Below are positions 48,401-57,299 of a DNA stretch of 64,000 nucleotides, piece after piece. Source of the stretch: Capra hircus (lineage: Eukaryota; Chordata; Mammalia; Artiodactyla; Bovidae). Location of the stretch: assembly GCF_001704415.2 (NCBI RefSeq), contig NC_030814.1, forward strand, positions 69,619,121-69,683,120, read 5' to 3'. The first letter of the stretch is position 1, and each line of letters begins with the position of its first letter. The position numbers and the translations under genes are program-made. The notes beneath the pieces were generated by a model. The model was given only the letters and a program-made list of their open reading frames with translations, was not told the DNA's origin and did not search any database.

Positions 48401-51089
48401 TTCCCAACTCAAAGAGGGTAATGCATACAAAAAACAGCGATGTGCTCAGAGCAGAGGGAAGAAAATATTTGGTGAGGAGGCCATCTGAGACAACATACTA
48501 AGATCAAAGCCTGAGTCTTAGATTATCTCTCCTCCCCCAAAGTGCAAGTGTTAGATGCTCAACCATGTTCGACTCTTTATGACCCTGTGGGCTATAGCCC
48601 ACCAGGCTCCTCTGTCCATGGAATTCTCTGGGCAAAAATACTAGAGTGGGCAGCTATTCTCTTCTCCATGGGATATTCCCAACCCAGGGATCAAACCCAT
48701 GTCTCTTGCATTCTAGGCAGATCCTTTACAGTCTGAGCCTCCAGGGAAGCACTCTCACTAAACCAATGGACAAATATACACACTACTTTATCTCACAAAT
48801 CACCTGCTTGCACAGCAAAGTCCTAAGCACAAAGTTGCAAGCGTGGATTGGATTATATATATATAGAAACAATGTAATAAAGACAAGTAAAGAACAAAAT
48901 TATGTTAATAATTTTGTTCATAATAATACATGGAACAGGAAAGTGGGCTAGCATAAATGGGGGTGTGGGGAATTGAAAGAAATGGCAAAGCTTTTAGAGA
49001 AAGTAAAATAGTATTAAAAGCAAGGAAAAGTAAAAAAACAAGCAGTAACATAAAAAACATACTGAAGACTAAAAAGTAAGTGGTAGAAAATAAAGAGGTA
49101 GAGTGGTTAGAAAAAGAATGATAATTATGAAAAAAAGAAATCTTAATATCACATAATTGTTGTTTCAGGACATGAGAACCAAACAATTAAAACAAAAATA
49201 TCCAAATACATCTTTAAAAAATAACTCCTGAAATAAAGACTTGAATCTGAAATTTTATTTTATTGGTGAAAAAAACACAAATCATGGGAACATTGATGTG
49301 TAATAGCTTCTGAACTTCAAGAATAATGAATTCTGGAACATCCATGGGAAAACATTACAGATATAGAATGAAATCAGAACATTAGTTCAGAAACATCACA
49401 AGATATTTTCTACCTCTTCTCCAGCTACAAAATGTAAAGGGTATTTGCAAAGAGTCACAGTGAAGGCATAGCCACTCCACTATTTTTACATCTTCCTTTG
49501 TGCAGAGAAAGCATAGCTGAAACTTAGGAAATGACTGATTCCTCAAAAATTATTTCCTGTCACCAACAAACATCAAGGTCTTCCTCTCCATCCCCCATAA
49601 CTTCACATTTTGTAAGACTAGAAAGAGTCATCTCAGAGACAGAAACACAAACCTTGAGATGAAATGATTAAGAAAGGGGTTGAGTACAAAGATATGAAAA
49701 CCTCATGACTGATAAACAAGTCATGGCATTTCTGTTAATCTAAGCAGTGGCAAGATATGAGTGTCCAGATATAGATTGCTTTTTCACTGCCTTTTTTTTT
49801 TTCCATGAGTGTCCTCTCAGGGTTGGGCAACTGACAGGCACTAACAAGTTCAAGCAGTGGTTAAAGCCTTCACAAGCACTTGCTCTATAGAGGAAAATGG
49901 AATGTAAAAAGTCAAACTAACAATATAAAGTTACAAGTTAAAAAAGACATAGAAAAATATGAATTGATGCTTTCAAATTGTGGTGCTGGAAAAGACTCTT
50001 GAGAGTCCCTTGGACTGCAAGGAGATCAAACCAGTCAATCCCAAAGGAAGTAAATCTTGCATTTTCATTGGAAGGACTGACACTGAAGCTGAAGCCCCAA
50101 TACTTTGGTCACCTGATGCAAAGAGCTGACTCATTGGAAAAGACCCTGATGCTGGAAAAGATGGAGGGCAGGAGGAGATGGGGGCAACAGAGGTTGGATG
50201 GCATCCTCGACTCAATGGATGTGAGTTTGAGCAAACTCCAGGGATAGTGAAGGACAGGGAAGCCTGGTGTGCTGCAGTCCATGGGGTCACAAAGAGTCAG
50301 ACACAACTGAGCAACTGAACAATAGCAAAATATAAAGAGAGAGGCAGTGTAGAAAATCGACATGGTATGGAAACAGCATTCTTACGTAGTCTAGTCAAGG
50401 AGCTCATAGAAATCAAGAGCCAGCATCTCCAGAAGAGATATTTTCTGTCACAAACAAGGAAAATGAAACCCATGAGCACTAGCAAAGCAGCATGTGCCAG
50501 GGCCCTGAGGTGAAGATGAGTGGCATGAAGGATATGACCTCCTGGAAGAAAACGGGTGAGCATGCAGGGTGAGGAATGATATTGGAGACATACACAGGAG
50601 TCAATCTGTACTGAATTTTAGTCCACGGTGAAAAGTTTGGACTTTATTCTGGGTGTAATAGAAAAACATTGATGGGTTTTAAGGGAAAGGCATGATTAGA
50701 TTTATATTTCCCCTAATTATTCCAAGTATGTGGAATAGGTTGGAAGTGTGGTCATTCCAAATAACCAACCAGAAACAAATATCCTTTCTATCAGCTGTTC
50801 ATTCATGCACTCGCATTATATAACTATTAAGAAACAAAATATGTGTACTAATGACCCAATTTTCATGTTTAGAGTCTCCATCTAACATTCTGCCAAGTCT
50901 TAGAGGCAATCGCCAAAGAATTTTATCATTGTGGCTGTAAGAGGTCTAAGATAGGACATTAGCTCTCATGGTACAGAGATTTTGGAAGTAAATCTCTGGG
51001 GAAAATACTCTGAAATGCTGTGTTCTTACCGTTTTCTTTTCACGTCTGGGCTTACCTTCCCAAGCTCCTTTTGATTGTCTTTCAAGCAA
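27225..51089 (-). CDS. GCSAML: GCSAML, minus-strand spliced gene (exons 2 to last)
   Basis: This is germinal-centre-associated signalling and motility-like protein, a relative of GCSAM/HGAL. It is a small cytoplasmic tyrosine-motif protein of haematopoietic cells with no known enzymatic activity. Four exons join in frame: 51030-51089, 47507-47556, 28364-28392 and 27225-27458. Each has consensus splice sites on the minus strand, and the phases match (2, then 2/1, then 1/0, then 0). They encode about 123 residues. Human GCSAML, as I remember it, has about 135, with a first exon giving about ten residues starting Met-Gly-Asn; I could not find that exon here. The introns are 3.5, 19.1 and 0.9 kb. 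The 19-kb intron holds an antisense L1 of about 10 kb. The neighbouring OR2G gene on the same strand supports the orthology. Gene limits beyond the coding part are not determined. Confidence 0.88.
28364..28392 (-). CDS. GCSAML: GCSAML small 29-nt exon
   Basis: The exon is bounded by a ttaccctccag acceptor and a CAG|gtaata donor. Joined to the preceding exon, which ends in a single A, it encodes SKDVPFTSNQ. This lines up residue for residue with SQEVSSTSNQ in human GCSAML as I remember it. Confidence 0.88.
28393..29803. other. Intron of GCSAML, unique AT-rich sequence
   Basis: No repeat of known family was recognised up to the L1 start. A candidate optional exon lies at 29351-29380. Confidence 0.5.
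29351..29380 (-). other. Candidate optional 30-nt GCSAML exon
   Basis: A minus-strand segment is bounded by an acceptor (gttaacattttcag) and a donor (CACTG|gtatatg). It is 30 nt long, and its phase fits exactly between the exons at 47507-47556 and 28364-28392. It would add TPKAVTTSPT and keep the frame open. The human protein as I recall it does not have this segment, so it may be a skipped or species-specific exon, or chance. Confidence 0.35.
30307..32319 (-). mobile_element. Nested L1 with 5' inversion (twin priming)
   Basis: The L1 3' end lies on the minus strand from about 30868 down to the T-rich poly(A) complement at 30307-30350. It includes the ORF2 C-terminus (IARTWKQPRCPSADEWIRKL). 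The more 5' part of ORF2 is inverted on the plus strand from about 30869 to 32319 (ILYMENPKDSTRKLLELINE at its left edge, LLGIHTEETR at its right). The junction loses about 40 bases of L1. Likely target duplications are gatagcaattc (30296-30306) and gatagaaattc (32320-32330). It is inserted in the host L1's 5'UTR. Confidence 0.9.
32784..33020 (+). repeat. L1 5'UTR, three units of about 80 bp
   Basis: Related units start at about 32784 (gagctgctcggacctgggaa), 32865 (gagcagcttagacctgggaa) and 32943 (gagcagtgtagactgtaaaa). Each is followed by a gcac/gcacac element. They lie within the L1 5'UTR. Confidence 0.7.
33651..34076 (+). repeat. L1 5'UTR, three units of about 147 bp
   Basis: These are pyrimidine-rich tandem units starting with attactggct at 33651, 33797 and 33944, at spacings of 146 and 147. 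Each contains gtcacctctatctcc, aactc-gtgaa-type and ctgtggagaac segments. They lie upstream of ORF1. Confidence 0.85.
34718..35525 (+). pseudogene. L1 ORF1, disrupted
   Basis: This is the remains of the L1 RNA-binding chaperone ORF. It has a lysine/glutamate-rich coiled-coil part at about 34730-34990 and a conserved later part (gagacctctgggacaatttc at 35009-35028). An in-frame stop (taaataaaatg near 34990) and frame shifts break it. Confidence 0.8.
35585..39367 (+). pseudogene. L1 ORF2 (endonuclease/reverse transcriptase), disrupted
   Basis: The endonuclease domain is at about 35615-36240 (NGLTAPTKRQ-like start, IINIYAPN, GDFNTTL, MDHILGH). The reverse transcriptase is at about 36830-37715 (PGPDGFTDEFYQKF, MIISIDAEKAFDKIQHPF, GRRQGCPL; the FVDDMILYI motif stands where L1 usually has FADDM). 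The cysteine-rich end is at 38930-38990 (KCWRGCGE). Stops or shifts occur near 36240, 36440, 37081, 37222, 37710, 38023 and 38332. It is not functional. Confidence 0.88.
39731..40045. other. Intron sequence between repeats
   Basis: This is a short AT-rich stretch of GCSAML intron with no recognised element. Confidence 0.45.
40050..40388 (+). mobile_element. BovB LINE 3' region, plus
   Basis: This BovB piece (gctgccatgaaattaaaaga through tactttggccacctgatgct) stops abruptly where a Bov-tA SINE begins. Its 3' terminus is missing. Confidence 0.85.
40389..40626 (+). mobile_element. Bov-tA SINE, plus strand
   Basis: This is a full tRNA-like head plus body, ending in a CA-rich tail (acacgcgctcacgcacacac) at about 40597-40624. 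Confidence 0.88.
40742..41227 (-). mobile_element. BovB LINE 3' end, minus
   Basis: This is a well-preserved minus-strand BovB tail. The reverse strand reads MGRVDSLEKTLMLGGIGGRR-like sequence at about 40976. It ends at ggacctttgttggcaaag. Confidence 0.9.
41228..43335 (+). repeat. LTR-like element split by a BovB
   Basis: The left part (41228-41369) and the right part (42995 to about 43335) read as one element once the BovB is removed. The right part has LTR-like features: a polyadenylation signal (ctctaataaatatctg) at about 43258-43273 and a preceding ttgaaagtaagctagataat. It fits a bovine ERV LTR of BTLTR1 type from memory. No internal retroviral genes are attached. Confidence 0.55.
41370..42987 (+). 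mobile_element. BovB LINE with RT domain, TSD-flanked
   Basis: This 5'-truncated BovB of 1.6 kb has most of its reverse transcriptase: ILQARLQQYLNRELPD at 41750, YTKAFDCVDHSKLW at about 41911-41952, HQGCILSPCLFNFYAEYIM at about 42084-42140, and catalytic YADD at 42210-42221. Frameshifts near 41990, 42355 and 42590 inactivate it. It is flanked by cttgcaa at 41363-41369 and 42988-42994. Confidence 0.92.
43365..43572 (+). repeat. BovB LINE 3' end, plus
   Basis: This runs from gatgcaaagagctgactcat to the terminal gactgaac tail, with a short internal deletion near 43498. Confidence 0.85.
43575..44230 (-). repeat. MaLR-like LTR, minus, split by a SINE
   Basis: The reverse complement of a MaLR-type LTR starts at 43575 (ctactgtaacaaattatcac, gatggcttaaaacaatgcaa). 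It runs to gggggcctttattctg near 44000 and resumes after the SINE with attctacctactac. Confidence 0.65.
44010..44210 (-). mobile_element. Bov-tA SINE, minus
   Basis: This is a minus-strand SINE body from agctcagtcctatccaactc to tactgggaagccc. The likely target duplication is ttattct on both sides (about 43992-43998 and 44213-44219). Confidence 0.85.
44231..45629. other. GCSAML intron, unassigned
   Basis: No exon with matching phase and no recognised repeat was found. Short plus-strand frames at 44964-45161 and 45271-45578 have no family resemblance. Confidence 0.45.
45639..45918 (+). mobile_element. Bov-A2 SINE (dimer of BovA units)
   Basis: Two tandem BovA bodies (about 45639-45775 and 45790-45918) are joined by a ttcacttttcactttccact linker. 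There is no tRNA head, which is the Bov-A2 architecture. The element is flanked by acctcaatc at 45630-45638 and 45919-45927. Confidence 0.9.
45928..46949. other. GCSAML intron, unassigned
   Basis: This is AT-rich sequence with no recognised gene or repeat. Confidence 0.45.
46952..47145 (+). mobile_element. Bov-tA SINE, plus
   Basis: This is a tRNA-like head (cagtggtaaagaatgtgcct) and body ending in agtcaacataaccaagcgac. Confidence 0.88.
47178..47208. repeat. (CAA)n microsatellite
   Basis: About ten uninterrupted CAA units follow the SINE tail. This is probably SINE-tail derived and length-variable. Confidence 0.92.
47507..47556 (-). CDS. GCSAML: GCSAML exon QEVTTFEIENQGQDKK
   Basis: This is a 50-nt exon with acceptor cctttgtag and donor AAAA|gtaagt. 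It begins with one base completing an Arg codon from the previous exon and ends with one base of a Ser codon. The peptide resembles QEMTTFERKLQDQDKK of human GCSAML as remembered. Confidence 0.88.
47557..48535. other. GCSAML intron, unassigned
   Basis: No recognised element was found. This is AT-rich intronic sequence. Confidence 0.45.
48540..48752 (-). mobile_element. Bov-tA SINE, minus
   Basis: This is a minus-strand SINE from gttcgactctttatgaccct to gagcctccagggaagc, moderately diverged. Confidence 0.87.
48753..49960. other. GCSAML intron, unassigned
   Basis: No gene or named repeat was recognised. There is a T-run at about 49790-49803. Confidence 0.45.
49961..50325 (+). mobile_element. 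BovB LINE 3' end, plus
   Basis: This runs from tgatgctttcaaattgtggt to the cactgag-aactgaacaa tail. The reading frame gives LLRVPWTARRSNQSIPKE and then breaks near 50247. Confidence 0.9.
50500..50770. repeat. Old interspersed repeat, family not named
   Basis: The segment containing gtttggactttattctgggt and gggttttaagggaaaggcat looks like a widespread ancient mammalian repeat. I cannot name it with confidence. Confidence 0.4.
51030..51089 (-). CDS. GCSAML: GCSAML exon CLKDNQKELGKVSPDVKRK
   Basis: This is a 60-nt exon with acceptor gtgtgttttctag and donor AACG|gtaagaa. It starts with one base that completes a codon from the missing first exon, so that exon must end with two bases of a codon. 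The peptide aligns with [20 protein letters not shown] of human GCSAML as remembered. It is rich in Lys/Arg. Confidence 0.87.
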
Positions 51090-52624
51090 CTAGAAAACAC
51101 ACAAGAAAAAAAAGAGATTGTTACCTCTTTCCAAATCTTTTTGTCTTCTTTTTCAGCTTTCCTTAATATTTTTCAAAAAATGGGGTATAGTTGCCTTACA
51201 GTTTGTGTTAATTTTTGCTGCACAGTGAACTGAATCATCCATATATATACGTATTTCCCCCTTCTTGGACCTTCCCCAGCCTGTATCCCATAGAGCACTG
51301 ACCTGAGCACCCTCTACTGTACAGCAGGTTCTCACTATCTCTCTTACACATGATGGATTTATATGTCAACCTCATCCCACTTCGCCCCGTACATGTCCAC
51401 AGGTCTGTTCTCTACATATGCATCTGTATTCCTGCCCTACAAAAAGGTTCATCTATACCATCTTTTTTAGATTCCACACATACATGTTAATGCACGGTAT
51501 GTGTTTTTCTCTGACTAATTCTCTCTGTATGATAGACCCTATGTCCATTCACATCTGTATAAATGACCCAACCTTGTTCCTTTTCATGGCTGAAAAATGT
51601 TTCATTGTATATATGTATGACATCTTCTTTATCCCCTCATCTGGATTTAGGTTGCTTCCATATCCTGGCTATAGTAAATAGTACTATAAAGAACACTGAG
51701 GGGCATGTGCCTTTTGAACTATGGTTTTTCAGAGTATATGCCCAGGAGTGGGATTGCTGGGTTATATAATAGTTCTATGTTTAGTTTTTTAAGGAAACTC
51801 TGTACTGTTCTCCATAGTGGCTATATCCATTTACCTTCCCACCAATAGTGCAAGAAGATTCCCTTTTCTCCACACTCTCTCCAGCTTTTGTTGTGTGTAG
51901 ATTTTTTGAAATGGTCATTCTGATTGGTGTAAGGTGATACCTCATTGTAGTTTTAAAATGCATTTCTCTAATAATTAGTGATAATGAGCAATTTTTCATA
52001 TGCCTCTTGGTCATCTGTATGTCTCTCTTGGAGAAATGTCTATTTAGGTCTTCCACCTATTGGGGTTTATTGTTATTGTTGTTGTAATTGAGCTGTTTGT
52101 ATATTTTGGAGATTAATCCCTTGTCAGTTGCTTCTTTTTCAAACACTTTCTTTTCTCCTGTTCCCAGGGTTGTCTTTTTACCTCATTTATGGTTTTCTTT
52201 GCTAAGCAAAAGCTTTTAAGTTTAATTAGGTCTCACTTGTTTATTTTTGTTTTTATTTTCACTACTCTAGGAGATGGTCAAAAATGATCTTGCTGTGATT
52301 TATGTCAAAGAGTGTTCTTCCTGTTTCTTCTAAGAATTGCATAGTGTCTGGTCTTATATTTTAGTTTTTAATCTATTTTGAGCTTATTTTTGTGTGTGGT
52401 ATAAGGTTCTAATTTCATTCATTTACATGTAGCTGTCAAGGTTTCCAGGCACCACTTGTTGAAGAGTCTGTCTTTGTCCACTGTATATTCTTGCTTCCTT
52501 TGTCATAGATTTGGTGCCCATAGGTGCGTGGCTTTACCTCTGGGCTTTCTATCCTGTTTCATTGATCTATATTTATGTTTTGTGCAAGTACTTTACTGTT
52601 TTAATTACTGCAGCTTTGTAGTGT

Positions 52625-52735
52625 AGTGGCTTAAGCAAACCCCAGGAGACAGGGAAGGACAGGGAAGTCTGTCGTGCTGCAGTATATGGGGTTGCAAAGA
52701 GTGGGACATGACTGAGCAACTGAACAACAGCTGAA
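52625..52735 (+). repeat. BovB LINE extreme 3' tail in L1
   Basis: A short plus-strand BovB end (caggagacagggaaggacag to gagcaactgaacaacagc) is inserted in the minus-strand L1. Confidence 0.82.
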
Positions 52736-53039
52736 GTCAGGGAGCTTTATTCCTCTAGCTCCATTTTTCTTTCTCAAGATTACTTTGGACATTTGGGGTC
52801 TTTCACCTTTCTATATACACTGCAACATTTTTCATCCTAATTCTCTAAAAATTATTGTTGGTAATTTGATAAGATTACATTGAATCTGTAAGTTGCTTTA
52901 TGTAGCATAGTCATTTTTCACAATATTGATTCTTCCAACCCAAGAACGTGGTATATTTTTCCATTTGTTAGGGTCATCTTTGACTTCTTTCATCATCAGT
53001 GTTGTCTTATTGGTTTATAAATGCAGGTCTTTCGCTTCC

Positions 53040-53165
53040 TTGTGCTTAGTTAATTAGTTCTATTCAACTCTTTGCAACCCCATGGACTGTAGCCCACCAG
53101 GCTCCTCTGTCCATGAAATTTTCCAGTCAAGAATACTGAAGTGGCTTGCCATTTCTTACTCCAGC
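53040..53165 (-). mobile_element. Bov-tA SINE, truncated, minus
   Basis: This is the body only (ctctttgcaaccccatggac to cttgccatttcttactccag). The tRNA-like head is missing. Confidence 0.82.
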
Positions 53166-54199
53166 TTTCACCTCCTTGATAAATGACATTGCTTCCTTAA
53201 TTTCTCTTTCTGATCTTTCATTGTTAATGTATAAGAATTTAAGAGATGTATGTGCATTAATTTTGTATCTTGTAGCTACCAAATTCATCAGTTAGCTCTA
53301 GTAGTTTTCTGGTGGCATCTTGAGGATTTTTTTTTATGTAGGGTATCATGTCATCTGCAAACAGTAACAGTTTTACTGCTTTTCCAACATGGATTCCTTT
53401 TATTTTTCTTTTCATATTGCCATGGCTAGCTCTTCCAAAATTATGTTGAATAACAGTGATGAGAATGGACATCCTTATCTTGTTCCTGATCTTAGAGGAA
53501 ATGCTTTCAGGTTTTTCACCAGTGAGAATGATGTTTGCTGTGGGTTTGCCATATATAGCCTTTGTTATGTTGAAATAGTTTCCCTCTATGCCCATTTTCT
53601 GGGTACTTTTTTTTTTTAATCACAAATGGGTGTCGAACTTTGTCAAAAGCTTTTATTGCACCTATGAGATGTTCATATAGGTTTTATTATTTAATGTATT
53701 AACATGGTGTATTACATTCGTTGATTTGTATATATTGAAAAACCCTTGCATCCCTGGGATAAATCCCACTTGATCATGGTATATAATGTTTTTAATGTGT
53801 TGTTGGATTCTATTTACCAGTATTTTATTGAGCATTTGCATCTATGTTCCTCAGTGATATATGTCTGTAATTTTCTTTTTCATGATATTTGGTTTTTATC
53901 ACAGTGATGGTGGACTAGAGAGTGAATACACTTCTCTTACTATTAAAAAGCCTGCTTTTCCTTTTTGTTAGACTTCGTTTCCTTTGAAATTGACAGTCAT
54001 AGATACAGAATGCAATTTGGAAATTGACCTGAAGCCAGACTTATGATGGAACAAAATTCTATGATCTGGATCCTTGATTCTCTCAGTTTAACTTTTTATA
54101 ATCAGGAAAGTACCAGGGCTTGGGTTGATCATGATCTGGCATGCAAATTTCCTGAGTTCTCCAGAAGAGATAGGCGGTGCCAAGAAGGTTGAAAGCCCC

Positions 54200-54735
54200 T
54201 TACAATGGAAAGATGCATATTAAAAAACAGAGACATTACTTTGCCTACAAAAGTCTATGTAATCAAAGCTATGGTTTTTCCAGTAGTCATGTACAGATGT
54301 GAAAGCTAGACAATAAAAAAGACTCATCACCGAAAAATTGATGCCTTTGAATTGTGCTGGGAGGAGATTCTTGAGATCCCCTTGGACAGCATGGAGATCA
54401 AATCAATCAACCCTAAAGGAAAACAACCCTGACTATTCATTGGAAGGAGTGATGCTGATGCTGATGCTGAAACTGAAGCGCCAACACTTTGGCCACCTGA
54501 TGGGAAGAGCCGACTCATTGGAAAAGACCCTAATGCTGAGAAAGATTGAAGTCAGGAGAAAGGGATGACAGAGGATTAAATGGTTGGATGGCACCATCAA
54601 CCACTGAAGCAATTGAACCAATGAACATGAGTTTGAGCACCCTCCAGGAGATGATGAAGGACAGGGAAGCCTGCTATGCTTCAGGCGGTCCATGGGGTCG
54701 CAAAGAGTCAGGCATGACTGAGCAACTGAACAACA
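54200..54735 (+). mobile_element. BovB LINE 3' region, plus
   Basis: This begins at gatgcatattaaaaaacaga and ends in gagcaactgaacaacaacaa. A triple gatgct repeat at about 54451-54468 is an in-frame expansion in this copy. Confidence 0.88.
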
Positions 54736-54739
54736 ACAA

Positions 54740-55105
54740 CAAAGTAAGTCAGACAAAGACATAATGTTTGATATCAATTATATATGGAATCTAAAATATA
54801 ATGCAAATGAATATATGCAAAAGATATTCACAGATATAGAAAACAAACTAGTGTTTGCCAAAAGGGAGAGAAAAGACGGAAGGGCGTATTAGAGATATGA
54901 GGTTAAGAGAGACAAACTACTATTATAAATAGATAACCAACAAGAAAATACTGTTTAGCACTGGAATTATAGCCATTTTCCTATAACAACTTTGGATAGA
55001 GTATAACCTGTAAAAATACTGAATCAGTATGTTGTACACTTGAAACTAATAAAGTATTAGAAGTCAAATATACTTTAATAAAAATAATAAAGTTTAAAAA
55101 ATCAG
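54740..55105 (+). repeat. L1 3'UTR, plus
   Basis: This is an L1 3' end: tatatggaatctaaaatata, gtgtttgccaaaagggagag, gttgtacacttgaaactaat, and an A-rich end. Confidence 0.8.
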
Positions 55106-55179
55106 AAAAAGCACATGACAATCAACTAGGTGTTATCCCAGAAAGGGTAGGTTATCAATACAAATAACCTGTTCCTTGA

Positions 55180-56385
55180 CAAAATGAATGGCTAAAAAAG
55201 ATGCAGTACATATATTCAATGAAATATTACTCAGCCAATAAAAATAATGTCATTTGCAGCAACATAGATGGACTTACAGATTGTTATCCTGAGTGAAGAC
55301 AAATACTATATGATATTGCTTATATATAGAATCTAAATAAAATTATACAAATGAACTTACAAAACAAAAACAGATTCCCAGACCTACAGAGCAAACTTAT
55401 GGTTAGCAAATTGAAAGGGTCTAGGGGAGGGATACATTAAGAGTTTGGGACTGACATGTACACATTGCTGTATTTTAACTGGATAACCAACAGGACCTAC
55501 TGTATAGCAAAGGGAACTCTGCTAAATATTATGTAAAATTTACATGGGAAAGAGGAGAGTGAAAAAGTTGGCTTAAAGCTCAACATACAGAAAACTAAGA
55601 TCATGGCATCCAGTCCCATCATTTCATGGCAAATAGATGGGGAAACAGTGGAAACAGTGGCTGACTTTATTTTTCTGGGCTCTAAAATCACTGCAGATGG
55701 TGACTGCAGCCATGAAAGTAAAAGACATTTACTCCTTGGAAGGAAAGTTATGACAGCATATTAAAAAGCAGAAACATCTCTTTGTCAACAAAGGTCCATC
55801 TAGTCAAGGCTATGGTTTTTCCAGTGGTCATGTATGGATGTGAGAGTTGGACTATAAAGAAAACAATGCCAAAGAACTGATGCTTTTGAACTGTGGGGTT
55901 GGAGAAGACTCTTGAGAGTCCCTTGGACTGCAAGGAGATCCAACCAGTCCATCCTAAAGGAGATCAGTCCTGGGTGTTCATTGGAAGGACTGATGTTGAA
56001 GCTGAAACTCCAATACTTTAGCCACCTGATGCGAAGAGCTGACTCATTTGAAAAGACCCTGATGCTGGGAAAGATTGAGGGTGGGAGGAGAAGAGGATGA
56101 CAGAAAATGAGATGGTTGGATGGCATCACCAACTCAATGGACATGGGTTTGGGTGGACTCCAGGTGTTGGTGATGGACTGGGAGGTCTAGCGTCCTGCAG
56201 TTCATGGGGTTGCAAAGAGTCAGATACAACTGAGCAACTGAACTGAACTGAGCTGACATGGGAAAATCATTTGAAAAAGAATAGTTACATGAATATGTAT
56301 AACTGAATCACTTTGCTGTACACCTACAACTAATACGATATTATTAATCAAGTTCAAATTAAAATTAAAAGTTTAAAAAAAGAAC
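55180..56385 (+). mobile_element. L1 3' end split by a BovB
   Basis: L1 3' sequence at 55180-55541 (attactcagccaataaaaat, ggataaccaacaggacctac) continues at 56266-56385 (gaatcactttgctgtacacc, A-rich end). The split is at the target duplication of the BovB insertion. Confidence 0.85.
55552..56255 (+). mobile_element. BovB LINE with 10-bp perfect TSD
   Basis: This is a 5'-truncated BovB of 0.7 kb. It is flanked by acatgggaaa at 55542-55551 and 56256-56265. It contains AWQIDGETVETVADFIFLGS-type coding on the plus strand (about 55620-55690), then frame breaks, and the usual terminal tail. Confidence 0.93.
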
Positions 56386-57299
56386 CATATTATCAACTAT
56401 TTGAACTTCAATGCCTTTATTGACTTGTACTATATTTTTCACTTAGCTTGTATTAATCTGCTAACAGAAAAATTATAAGCTTAAGCAAATAGATTTTTGT
56501 TTGTCCATTATTTGTGCATTTTTCTGAAAATAATTAGATACATTTACAGATATTGGGTTGAGACAGTCAGGGGCATTATCTGGCAGACACGCTTGTTACT
56601 TTTGCCATGCCTACATTTTTGGTGTCACTATCATGCTTGTCTTGTTATTATCACAACCTCAGACATCATGTCCATGTTCAAAGTAATTATAAAAGGGAAA
56701 TTAGATGCTATTTATGTTGAACATATTTATTAGAAAAGAAAAATATTTCATAGGAAGCTCCAGGTCATCTCATTGAACATCTAATGATATGCCTACCTAC
56801 AAGGGATATTAGAGCTGATTATATTGCTAAAATAAATAAAATCAAAATTATATTAGCAAGGAATCTTGAGGAATGGATACGGGTCATGCAACTTACAGTG
56901 TTTCCAATTCACTAATAGAGAAAAAAAAGACAAGGAAAAAAGCCTTTCCTAATCATTTCCTATTACTTGTTAACAATCTCTCTTATTCACAAGCCCAAAG
57001 TTCACTTAGACACTGCTAAGACAGGACAGTAAAGTCAGTAACAATACAGTTCTGAATTGATAATGGATTTTATGTTCATTATTTGTTTGCTTTCTCACTA
57101 CCAACTCTGTTTATCAAACACTGATTGCTGTTGGAACTCTAAGCCATTAATTTTTTTAAAAAATGAAAGAAACATATTAACATATTTACCATCTTAGAAA
57201 TCTAACCAAAAAATTTAAAGGTTATCTCAACAATTTCAAAAATTCATTTGATACGATTTAGCCACGTTAATAATAAATATTCTCATAAAATGTATATTA
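56386..57299. other. Unassigned AT-rich DNA with candidate microexon
   Basis: No gene or repeat was recognised apart from the candidate 15-nt minus-strand exon at 56897-56911. Confidence 0.45.
56897..56911 (-). other. Candidate 15-nt microexon (5' of GCSAML exons)
   Basis: On the minus strand a long pyrimidine tract followed by ctctattag precedes 15 bases, and these are followed by a strong donor (ACT|gtaagt). The phase is compatible with the exon at 51030-51089: the codons would read ELETL. It could be a 5' untranslated exon, an alternative first-part exon, or chance. Confidence 0.3.

Larger units (their letters stand above)
51157..53915 (-). mobile_element. L1, 5'-truncated, minus strand
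   Basis: This is an old L1 on the minus strand. The 3'UTR is at about 51157-51420, the ORF2 C-terminal region follows (ISKNLHTTKAGESVEKRESS at about 51880), and RT coding appears near 53300-53560 (LLLFADDMIPYIKKN). It is interrupted by a BovB tail (52625-52735) and a truncated SINE (53040-53165). Many stops are present. Confidence 0.85.
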
